DNA of 64,000 nucleotides from Azospirillum humicireducens (GTDB lineage: Bacteria; Pseudomonadota; Alphaproteobacteria; Azospirillales; Azospirillaceae), in contig NZ_CP028905.1 in assembly GCF_001639105.2 (NCBI RefSeq), positions 226,274 to 290,273 on the forward strand, given 5' to 3'. Positions within the stretch are counted from its first letter, which is position 1; every line of letters starts with the position of its first letter. The position numbers and the translations under genes are program-made. The notes under the pieces were generated by a model, which was given only the letters and a program-made list of their open reading frames with translations, had not been told where the DNA came from and ran no database searches. Positions 45,564-51,841 of the stretch are shown here, piece by piece.

Positions 45564-46879
45564 TGATGATCGCACTCCCTGCGGGCGCGAATGCGGGCAC
45601 GGGGGCCGGGACAATAGCCCGGAGCGTCGTGCAACCCTTCCAGACCGGGAATGATGACCCGCGCCACCTCAATACCCGGAACATAGCCGCCGAGATCCAC
45701 GGCGACCACCTGCTCGATACCGACGGCGCGCAGTCGGGCGAGTTGATGGGCGATGTCGTCGTCAAAGCTGTCCTGGTCCATAGTCGGGATAGCTTGAAAG
45801 GACAGCGCCGGCGCGATCTCGTCCCGTTCGATCCGGGCGAGCATCAGCGCGACTCGGGCCGGATCGCGGGCCGATTTGAAGAAGTCACGATGGACGTCGT
45901 CGCGGGCGCCGGCGATATAGGTTAGCCTAGTTTGTGCGGCTTCGGTCAGGGCACGCAACAGCGCGATCTCACGCGTTGCATGGCAACCGCTGCCGTCGCT
46001 TGAATAGAATTGGTCAAGATGGTTGGGCTCTCGGTCGGCGATGACGCAGGCGAAGGCCGGAAGTCCGATATCCGTGGTGATCGACCATACGCCGATCGCC
46101 TGTCCAGCTGCGCGGAAGAGGTTGATCGCTTGTCGGCAGGCTGGGTCGTCAACCGTCGACAAATCGAGACGTCCGGCCGGGTTGGCGCTGGCGCCGTCGA
46201 TGGACCAAAGTGCTAGGGCGTCGCGCTCCACCACCTCGCAGATGCCGTGGCCGACGGCTTCGAGCCAATGATTGCCACTTGCAAGACCATTTGAACTCAT
46301 CTGAAAATTGCCGCTGCCGCCGGGAAGCGGCAATGAGAAATCGGTGTGAACCGATTCATAGGGCACCCAGACCTGTTCACCGCCTATCAGGTCTCGACCC
46401 TCGCACCACAGGATTGGCCGGAAGGGGTGAAAGCGGCTGGTCGTCATGCGGGGCAGGCGAGACACGTCGAGAACGGAGGCTTCTTGTTGCAATTCCGTGA
46501 AACAGGCCCAGCGGAGCGGCAGCTTCACACGTTCCGCATGATAAAATTCTATTGCTTCCATAAGGCCGGAAACACGGGCAGCGGATAAATCCAATCCTTT
46601 TCCTTGGGATACTGCTAGAGATCGTGAGTTTGGTCTATAAACAGAAAAAACAGGAAGGCCAATACTATCTAATCCAGTAATATTTGCCACTCTTGTTATG
46701 CCGAATTTCTTTAAATGCGGCATAATTCGTTCGAGTGTTTCATCTGGCGAAATTGATCTATGAGTTCCATAGCGATAACGCTTGACTTGTGTAGAGGAAA
46801 ATCCGATTGACGCTGGGGATGGTATTCCTTCATCCCCAGCGTTATTTTTTTCCCCAAAATTTTGGGAAGTAACGGTCAT
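45560..46879 (-). CDS. ycaO: YcaO-domain ATP-dependent peptide-modifying enzyme
   Basis: 439 residues. The nucleotide- and magnesium-binding residues of the YcaO fold are visible in three segments: 'SGLMEAIEFYHAER' (E108, E111), 'GICEVVERDALALW' (E215, E218) and 'REIALLRALTEAAQTR' (E313, Q316, R318). YcaO enzymes phosphorylate a backbone amide, leading to azoline or thioamide. With TfuA and no E1-like C protein next to it, thioamidation is favoured, but azoline formation on Cys or Thr is possible. The start overlaps the precursor stop (ATGA). The first ~100 codons are AT-rich while the rest is GC-rich. A 12-bp-stem hairpin lies at codons ~13-24. Confidence 0.93.
   Translation of the reverse strand: MTVTSQNFGEKNNAGDEGIPSPASIGFSSTQVKRYRYGTHRSISPDETLERIMPHLKKFGITRVANITGLDSIGLPVFSVYRPNSRSLAVSQGKGLDLSAARVSGLMEAIEFYHAERVKLPLRWACFTELQQEASVLDVSRLPRMTTSRFHPFRPILWCEGRDLIGGEQVWVPYESVHTDFSLPLPGGSGNFQMSSNGLASGNHWLEAVGHGICEVVERDALALWSIDGASANPAGRLDLSTVDDPACRQAINLFRAAGQAIGVWSITTDIGLPAFACVIADREPNHLDQFYSSDGSGCHATREIALLRALTEAAQTRLTYIAGARDDVHRDFFKSARDPARVALMLARIERDEIAPALSFQAIPTMDQDSFDDDIAHQLARLRAVGIEQVVAVDLGGYVPGIEVARVIIPGLEGLHDAPGYCPGPRARIRARRECDHQ
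46810..46851 (+). terminator. Terminator-like hairpin inside the 5' end of ycaO
   Basis: Arms ACGCTGGGGATG (46810-46821) and CATCCCCAGCGT (46831-46842) are perfect complements with a 9-nt loop, followed on the plus strand by TATTTTTTT. As read on the plus strand it is a textbook intrinsic terminator, although no plus-strand gene leads into it. In the minus-strand operon mRNA it forms the same stem just after the ycaO start, without a U-tract. Confidence 0.65.
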
Positions 46880-47058
46880 GCGCGGCTCAAGAAATCTATA
46901 TTATTAACATAACATGTCGCACCCAGATTTTGTAGATAGCAGGTTGCTCCAAGCCGGCTTTCCGAGCTCTCTGAAAGAGAATGAACTGATTTCTTGGAAA
47001 CACCATTGTTAACCAGATTGATAACTTTTTCCATCAGCGCATTGCTTTTTTTCGTCAT
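46876..47058 (-). CDS. RiPP precursor peptide with duplicated LGATCYxxN core
   Basis: 60 residues from the ATG at 47058, with GGAG 8 bp upstream; the stop overlaps the ycaO ATG (ATGA). Residues 1-~34 are a leader with an amphipathic helix ('NALMEKVINLVNNGV') and a Ser-rich hinge ('SLSESSES'). Residues 36-44 and 45-53 are tandem repeats, LGATCYLQN and LGATCYVNN, followed by 'IDFLSRA'. Each repeat has one Thr-Cys pair that YcaO-TfuA could convert to a thioamide, thiazoline or oxazoline. The neighbouring oxygenase may hydroxylate, for example, the Asn residues. I know of no characterised RiPP with this core. The frame extends upstream to 47217, but without a ribosome site and without leader character. 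Confidence 0.88.
   Translation of the reverse strand: MTKKSNALMEKVINLVNNGVSKKSVHSLSESSESRLGATCYLQNLGATCYVNNIDFLSRA
46900..46953 (-). repeat. Two 27-bp core-peptide repeats
   Basis: Repeat 1 (46953-46927) and repeat 2 (46926-46900) encode LGATCY-L-Q-N and LGATCY-V-N-N. Five of the six shared codons of LGATCY use different synonymous codons (only TAT is the same). The peptide is kept while the DNA has diverged, so the repeat is under selection at protein level and is not a fresh duplication. Confidence 0.9.
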
Positions 47059-47128
47059 ATCTCTGTCTCCGGTATTTTCAATCTTCTGTTGCATCCATAG
47101 AATGCACGCAACAAAAGCATTTTTGTTG

Positions 47129-47156
47129 AATGTGTGTTTGACTGTCAACACACATT
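47129..47156 (-). promoter_or_regulatory. Inverted repeat with embedded -35 upstream of the precursor gene
   Basis: AATGTGTGTTTGAC and GTCAACACACATT form a near-perfect inverted repeat around one base, about 70 bp before the precursor start. On the minus strand its centre contains TTGACA (47148-47143), a consensus -35 box. An AAAAAT 18 bp further on is a weak -10. A regulator or an mRNA hairpin could act here. Confidence 0.5.
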
Positions 47157-47203
47157 TAGATGATTCTGCTTTATTTTTCTGCATAAAGCATGGGCTGGAT
47201 TTT

Positions 47204-48211
47204 TTACCCATGTACAAGATAATCAGACCCGGGTTCGATATATTTTAAGTGCGGAGAAATAGAGTATACATTTATAGTTTTCATACTCCAACGAAGCCAT
47301 TGTTGTTCAATATCTGAAACAACTCCTATTTCTTTTCCATGCAAAGATAGATTATTGTGTATCGATACAAAATCTCCGGGCATCATCAGAAGTTTTTTCT
47401 TCTTCATATGTGCTGCCTTCAAAAGTTCTGCGAGCGCATCTTGTCCGCGCTGTTCATCTGAAAATGTACGGTTTTCTGCAAGACAGATATTAATGCCATT
47501 TGTAATTATGGAATGTTTGGGAGCTGATCCGAGAAGGACTTTGCTTTTTCTTGAATTTAGATCTCCATAAGGCGTAAGAAAAATTTTTTCAGAAAGAATT
47601 TTTTTGGTTTCTTCACTCAGAATTTCAAAAATTTCTTTGTTTGAAACAAATGTTGTGTATATTTCATTCTGAATCGAGCTCCTTAAGCTTACGATATTCA
47701 CAACATCCGGCCTAACAAAATGATTTGATAGATCTCCATGGAAATAAATTGGTCCAAATGCTTTTTGAGATTGTGATTCTGCCATCTCAGTAGATGGAAA
47801 AATATCGTGAAAAGCATCTCCATCATTTACATTCATGTATGATATAATATGTTGTCCAGTTAGTTCGGCGTAAATCTGCAAGAAACCTTCTGTAACATAG
47901 GTCTTTTTCTTCTGATATTTTTCATGGACAGGGTTGTCATTGCTAAAAATTGGAAGTGTACGATCGATAGGAGAATTTCTAATAAAAACAAAGGGATTCG
48001 CGAAGTTTGACGTAGAATTTCTGCGCTCAAGAAATTTAATGAAGCGCCTAATCGGTGCCAAAGAAATTGTTTCGTTCAAAACAACCCTTCGGAATGACGG
48101 GTAGTGTTTGTAAGGATTTACCTTAATTTCCTCTAAATGGCTTATGATCTCATCGCGCTCTTCATTCTTAAACTCGTAGTCTATGCTCAGATCTTGGAAT
48201 TTTTCAGTCAT
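47204..48211 (-). CDS. Fe(II)/2-oxoglutarate oxygenase, TauD / clavaminate-synthase-like
   Basis: 335 residues from the ATG at 48211, 8 bp after the truncated kinase stop. 'YFHGDLSNHFVRPDVVNIVSLR' supplies H158 and D160. 'PGDFVSIHNNLSLHGKEIG' supplies the distal H291, and R307 in 'WLRWSMK' fits the 2-oxoglutarate site. This spacing matches the clavaminate synthase / asparagine-oxygenase branch. It lies 145 bp before the precursor on the same strand and shares its AT-rich composition, so it is the likely tailoring enzyme. Asn or another core residue may be hydroxylated; target is inference. The protein is Lys/Asn/Ile-rich, unlike its neighbours. Confidence 0.8.
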   Translation of the reverse strand: MTEKFQDLSIDYEFKNEERDEIISHLEEIKVNPYKHYPSFRRVVLNETISLAPIRRFIKFLERRNSTSNFANPFVFIRNSPIDRTLPIFSNDNPVHEKYQKKKTYVTEGFLQIYAELTGQHIISYMNVNDGDAFHDIFPSTEMAESQSQKAFGPIYFHGDLSNHFVRPDVVNIVSLRSSIQNEIYTTFVSNKEIFEILSEETKKILSEKIFLTPYGDLNSRKSKVLLGSAPKHSIITNGINICLAENRTFSDEQRGQDALAELLKAAHMKKKKLLMMPGDFVSIHNNLSLHGKEIGVVSDIEQQWLRWSMKTINVYSISPHLKYIEPGSDYLVHG

Positions 48212-48219
48212 GATAATTT

Positions 48220-49065
48220 CTACTCCAAATGTCCGTTGAAGATTTGGCTGCGGGTGCCGGTGAAAGGCAGGACCCCCGTCACTAGCTGGTAGCGCATGCA
48301 GCCGAGCGCGTAAAGGTCGCACCGTGCATCCAGGACATCGCCGGTGATCTGTTCCGGAGCCATGTAGGGCGGCGATCCGCTGACCCGCTGCGCCGGATCG
48401 GCGACCTCGCGCCCCACGGCGTCGCGCGTCTCGCTGACCAGACCGAAATCGACGAGAACCGGCAAGCCGTCGCTGCGGATGAAGATGTTGGCCGGTTTCA
48501 GATCGCGGTGGACGATCCCTTCGCCGTGAACGTAGGAGAGGATTTCGCAAATCCGGTATGCCAGCGACAGCACTTCGGGGAGATGGCCCGCCGCGGCCTT
48601 CCGTCCGGCGCCGAAGGCATACCCGTCGTCGGCCGTTTCTCCAGCCGCTCCGGCAGAGCCGTCCGGCACGCCACCGATCTCGGCGGTCGCGTCGACGTCG
48701 GTCGCCATCTCCGCGGAGGTCTTGCTTCCCTCGCTGTCGGTCCCGTTGCGATGGGCGACCCACAGGCGGTCGAACAGATCGGCGAGTGTGGAGCCCCGCA
48801 GCTGTTCCATGGCATACCAGGGCACCCCGTCGTTCATGCCGTGGTCGCGGATCACGACGACGCCCGGGTGGGACAGCCGGGCGAGCGAGCGGATTTCCCG
48901 GCGAATCTGGCTTAGCTTCGAAAGCTCGACGCTGGTGACGGTCTTGACCGCCGCTCTCATGCCCGTCCGGAGATGCTCCCCGGCATAGACCACCCCCATC
49001 CCCCCCTTTCCCATCACATGGGTCAGCCGGTATGGACCGATCTGGGACAGGGGCTCGCTCGACAT
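48220..49065 (-). CDS. Hanks-type Ser/Thr protein kinase, truncated in the C-lobe
   Basis: 281 residues from the ATG at 49065; a TTG at 49086 is rejected. 'IGPYRLTHVMGKGGMGVVYAGE' is the Gly-rich loop, 'RAAVKTV' the ATP-binding Lys, 'IVHRDLKPANIF' the catalytic loop, 'LVDFGLV' the DFG and 'YMAPEQITG' the activation-segment end. It stops at 'DLYALGCMRYQLVTGVLPFTGTRSQIFNGHLE' (quoted as its end pattern), so subdomains X-XI and any regulatory domain are absent. A ~55-residue acidic, low-complexity insert splits the N- and C-lobes. The stop falls at the switch from GC-rich to AT-rich DNA. Kinases are known beside some TOMM loci; this copy may be inactive. Confidence 0.78.
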   Translation of the reverse strand: MSSEPLSQIGPYRLTHVMGKGGMGVVYAGEHLRTGMRAAVKTVTSVELSKLSQIRREIRSLARLSHPGVVVIRDHGMNDGVPWYAMEQLRGSTLADLFDRLWVAHRNGTDSEGSKTSAEMATDVDATAEIGGVPDGSAGAAGETADDGYAFGAGRKAAAGHLPEVLSLAYRICEILSYVHGEGIVHRDLKPANIFIRSDGLPVLVDFGLVSETRDAVGREVADPAQRVSGSPPYMAPEQITGDVLDARCDLYALGCMRYQLVTGVLPFTGTRSQIFNGHLE

Positions 49066-49080
49066 CGATCTGCTTGCTTT

Positions 49081-49098
49081 GCACAATTATTCTTGTGC
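49081..49098. promoter_or_regulatory. Palindrome upstream of the kinase gene
   Basis: GCACAATTATTCTTGTGC has 6-bp arms (GCACAA/TTGTGC) around an AT-rich spacer, 16 bp before the kinase start. It looks like an operator or overlaps a -10 region. No cognate regulator is known. Confidence 0.35.
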
Positions 49099-49260
49099 CG
49101 AGCACGATAATGATCACGCCTCATTCTGTCGAGAGACGGCGGCCCTCCAGCCGGGATCCGATTCGGGGACAAACGCTCCTGAGCGGGTGATCGACGAAGA
49201 ATGTGTGCAAGAGTCGGGAAACCGGGAGCAGGTCGCCGGGCCTGCGCCCGGCACCTCCAA

Positions 49261-49593
49261 TCAGAGAGGGAACTCGTTGGCCTGCGTCACATGGTGATGG
49301 ATGCGGCCTTCGAAATAGCGGGCGAGCACGGCTTCCGTCGCCTCCCGCGCCCTGTCGCGCTCCGGGCTTACCAGCGCCCGCTCCACGGTTTCGCGGTCGG
49401 GATAATTGACCGCCAGGATCAGCGGATATTCCGGCGCGCCGGGATCGCGGTCTTCCGTGAAGGACACGCGGACATCCAGGGCGCCGGGCATTGCCTTCCA
49501 TCTCGGCAGGATGGTCTCCAGCACCGCGGCCCGGAAGGCCTCCGTCTGGCCGGCCTTGACCGTGCCCTCGAACAGGGCAAAACGCGTGATCAT
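49261..49593 (-). CDS. Small dimeric alpha/beta-barrel (EthD/ABM-like) protein
   Basis: 110 residues; the ATG at 49593 overlaps the preceding gene's stop as ATGA. 'MITRFALFEGTVKAGQTEAFRAAV' (first strand and helix), 'MPGALDVRVSFTED' and 'PLILAVNYPDRETVERAL' fit the ferredoxin-like fold of EthD/ABM small proteins. These often act as oxygenases, isomerases or accessory factors in catabolism. It is last in the minus-strand hexonate operon. Its role there is unknown. Confidence 0.65.
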   Translation of the reverse strand: MITRFALFEGTVKAGQTEAFRAAVLETILPRWKAMPGALDVRVSFTEDRDPGAPEYPLILAVNYPDRETVERALVSPERDRAREATEAVLARYFEGRIHHHVTQANEFPL

Positions 49594-50477
49594 TGCGGAA
49601 ACTCCCTCTTTGCTCCCGTGAAGAACTCCATCAGCGCCGCCTGATCCTCGCCGCCGAGGCCGGCGGCGGTCAGCATGCGGTGAACCTCCGCGCAGACGGC
49701 GGTCAGCGGCATGGCCGTGCCGGTGCGCCGCGCGAGGTCCTGGGCGCCGTTGAGGTCCTTGACCATGTTGTCGATGCGGCCGGTGCGCCGGTAATCCCTG
49801 GCGACATAGCGCGGCATGTATTCCTGGAGGATGGCGCTGTCGGCCCTGCCGCCCTTCAGCGCCATCGGGATCTTGGCGGCATCGACGCCGGCATCGATGG
49901 CAAGCTGGGTCGCCTCGGCCACCGCCAGGAAGTTCAGCCCGCAGAGAACCTGATTGATCAGCTTCGTCGTCTGGCCGGCGCCGGACGGACCCATATGGGT
50001 GATGTTGCCCGCCACATCCTTGAGCACCTCGCGGGCGTCGGCGACGTCGCCGTCCGCCCCGCCGAGCATCAGGGTGAGCTGGCCGATGAGCGCCTTGGGC
50101 GCACCGCCGGACAGCGGGCTGTCGACCCAGCGCAGGCCCTTGGCCGCCGCATCGGCGGCAAGCGCCCTGGTGGCGTCGGGATCGATCGAGGACATGTCGA
50201 CGATCAGCGTTCCGGGCCTTGCCCCCTCGGCGACGCCGTTCGGACCGAACACGGCGGCGCGGACGATCCCCGGCGAATTGAGGCTGAGGATGACGCAATC
50301 GGCCACGCTCGCCGCCTGCGCGGCACTGGCTGCGGCGGCGGCTCCCTTGGCTTCCAGCGCGGCGACCTTTACGGGATCGAGATCGAAGACGGTCAGGCTG
50401 TTGCCGGTCTCCAGGAACCGAGCACCGATGGCGCCGCCCATGGCGCCTGCGCCGATCAGCGCGATTGCCCTGCTCAT
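49590..50477 (-). CDS. 3-hydroxyisobutyrate-dehydrogenase-family oxidoreductase
   Basis: 295 residues. 'IALIGAGAMGGAIGARFLETG' binds NAD(P), 'VDSPLSGGAPKA' is the substrate loop, 'GPSGAGQTTKLINQVL' carries the catalytic Lys and 'ALKGGRADS' completes the beta-hydroxyacid dehydrogenase signature. The family oxidises hydroxy acids such as 3-hydroxyisobutyrate, tartronate semialdehyde (reverse) or 4-carbon sugar acids. Here it is coupled by ATGA overlaps to gntK upstream and the EthD-like gene downstream, so a sugar-acid substrate is likely. Exact substrate is not predictable. Confidence 0.85.
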   Translation of the reverse strand: MSRAIALIGAGAMGGAIGARFLETGNSLTVFDLDPVKVAALEAKGAAAAASAAQAASVADCVILSLNSPGIVRAAVFGPNGVAEGARPGTLIVDMSSIDPDATRALAADAAAKGLRWVDSPLSGGAPKALIGQLTLMLGGADGDVADAREVLKDVAGNITHMGPSGAGQTTKLINQVLCGLNFLAVAEATQLAIDAGVDAAKIPMALKGGRADSAILQEYMPRYVARDYRRTGRIDNMVKDLNGAQDLARRTGTAMPLTAVCAEVHRMLTAAGLGGEDQAALMEFFTGAKREFPQ

Positions 50478-51016
50478 CGCTCCCCCTCCTGCAACGCTGC
50501 GATCACCGCCGAGACGATCCGGTCCAGCGGCTGGTCGATGTTAACGATAACGGCGCCCTCGTCGGCGGTTGGCGGCTCCAATGCCGCGAACTGGCTGTCG
50601 AGCAGGGAGGATGGCATGAAATGGCCGGGACGGGCATTCATGCGTGCCAGGATCAGGTCCCGGGCGCCCGCGAGGTGGATGAAGCGAACCGGCATCCCGG
50701 TCGTCTCGCGGATGCGGTCGCGGTAGGCCCGTTTCAGCGCCGAGCAGCCGACGAAGGTCATCGGCCCGCCTTCGGCAAGCGCCTGTCCGACACGCAGGAG
50801 CCAGGGCCAGCGGTCCTCGTCGGTGAGCGGGATGCCGGCGCCCATCTTGCGGATGTTGGGTTCGGGATGGAGATCGTCCCCATCGACGTAGGTGGCGCCG
50901 AGCCGCTCGGCCAGCGAAGCGCCGACCGATGATTTTCCGCAGCCCGACACCCCCATCAGCACGAAGCGGCTGACGCCGCCCGTGTCAGAGCGAAGCAGTG
51001 ATGCCGCCGTCGACAT
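50474..51016 (-). CDS. gntK: Gluconokinase
   Basis: 180 residues if begun at ATG 51016, which overlaps the preceding SDR gene by 32 bp; the conserved part starts at 'FVLMGVSGCGKSSVGASLAERL'. A GTG inside that motif region is an alternative start. 'DGDDLHPEPNIRKMGAGIPLTDEDRWPWL' (read in parts) and 'VGCSALKRAYRDRIRE' are GntK hallmarks. It phosphorylates D-gluconate to 6-phosphogluconate, the last step of the idonate/5-ketogluconate route made by its neighbours. The stop overlaps the next ATG. An operator-like palindrome lies within the gene at 50539. Confidence 0.88.
   Translation of the reverse strand: MSTAASLLRSDTGGVSRFVLMGVSGCGKSSVGASLAERLGATYVDGDDLHPEPNIRKMGAGIPLTDEDRWPWLLRVGQALAEGGPMTFVGCSALKRAYRDRIRETTGMPVRFIHLAGARDLILARMNARPGHFMPSSLLDSQFAALEPPTADEGAVIVNIDQPLDRIVSAVIAALQEGER
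50539..50552. promoter_or_regulatory. Operator-like site inside gntK
   Basis: TGTTAACGATAACG matches the locus operator TGTTATCGATAACA at 12 of 14 positions. Being within the gene, it could support looping with the site at 51793, but it may be chance. Confidence 0.35.
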
Positions 51017-51743
51017 AGAGCACATGCCCATTCACGAAGGAGGAGGCGTCGGACGCCAGGAACACGCAGGCGCCGACCAGTTCCTCGACACGGCCCCAGC
51101 GACCGGCCGGCGTCCGCTTCTCCAGCCAGGCCGAGAAGTCGGCGTCCGCAACCAGGGCTGCGTTGAGGGGGGTGTCGAAATAGCCGGGCGCAATCGCGTT
51201 GCACTGCAGGCCGTGGCGCGCCCAGTCGGTCGCCATGCCCTTGGTCAGGTTGCCGACCGCACCCTTGGTCGCGGTGTAGGGGGCGATGGACGGGCGGGCC
51301 AGCGAGGTCTGGACGCTGGCGATGTTGATGATCTTGCCGGCCTTGCGGCCGATCATGTGGCGGGCGACGGCCTGCCCGACATTGAAGACGCTGGAGACGT
51401 TCGTCCGCATCAGCCGCTCGAAGGCGTCGGCCGGGAAATCCTCCAGCGCCGTGCGGAACTGCATGCCGGCATTGTTGACGAGAATGTCGATGGGCCCGCT
51501 TTCCGCCTCGAACCGGTCGACCGCCTCGCGCACGGCCCCATGGTCGGTCACGTCGAAAGCCAGGATGGCGGCCTGTTGGCCGATCTGTTCGGCGGCCCGC
51601 GCCAGCTTGTCGCCATCCCGGCCGTTCAGGACCACGGCGGCGCCAGCGGCGGCGAGACCCTTGGCCAGGGCGAGCCCGATGCCCTGCGACGAGCCGGTCA
51701 CGAGAGCGCGCCGGCCCTTCAGACTGAAAAGTTCCAGAGACAC
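50985..51743 (-). CDS. SDR oxidoreductase, gluconate 5-dehydrogenase-like
   Basis: 252 residues from GTG 51743, which has an excellent GGGAGGAAAC ribosome-binding site. 'ALVTGSSQGIGLALAKGLA' binds NAD(P), 'LVNNAGMQFRTALEDFP' and 'NIASVQTSLARPSIAPYTATKGAV' (catalytic Ser, Tyr, Lys) place it close to IdnO/Gno/KduD. It would reduce 5-ketogluconate to D-gluconate for GntK. It is first in the minus-strand operon, facing an operator and the divergent 2-hydroxyacid dehydrogenase gene. Confidence 0.87.
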   Translation of the reverse strand: MSLELFSLKGRRALVTGSSQGIGLALAKGLAAAGAAVVLNGRDGDKLARAAEQIGQQAAILAFDVTDHGAVREAVDRFEAESGPIDILVNNAGMQFRTALEDFPADAFERLMRTNVSSVFNVGQAVARHMIGRKAGKIINIASVQTSLARPSIAPYTATKGAVGNLTKGMATDWARHGLQCNAIAPGYFDTPLNAALVADADFSAWLEKRTPAGRWGRVEELVGACVFLASDASSFVNGHVLYVDGGITASL

Positions 51744-51792
51744 CGTTTCCTCCCGATTTTTTTGCCTCGACAGGCATCGCACCCCCTGTTTA

Positions 51793-51806
51793 TGTTATCG
51801 ATAACA
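51793..51806. promoter_or_regulatory. Palindromic operator between the divergent hexonate operons
   Basis: TGTTATCGATAACA is a perfect 14-bp palindrome, the same as the core at 55335-55348 and like the GntR/LacI-type operators of gluconate genes. It is placed to control both the minus-strand SDR operon and the plus-strand dehydrogenase genes. Confidence 0.75.
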
Positions 51807-51841
51807 CTACGGTCAAGCGCTTTCCGAGGGAGGAATTCAAA

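Noticed and set aside
47059..47217. N-terminal extension of the precursor peptide to 113 residues
   Set aside because: No ribosome site at the upstream start, the segment overlaps the oxygenase 3' end and the promoter dyad, and the ATG at 47058 has a well-placed GGAG.
46994..47248. A hydrophobic 84-residue plus-strand frame opposite the precursor, which could look like a toxin or leader peptide
   Set aside because: It has no clear ribosome-binding site and is antisense to the supported precursor gene; its hydrophobic character follows from the complement of Lys/Asn-rich codons.
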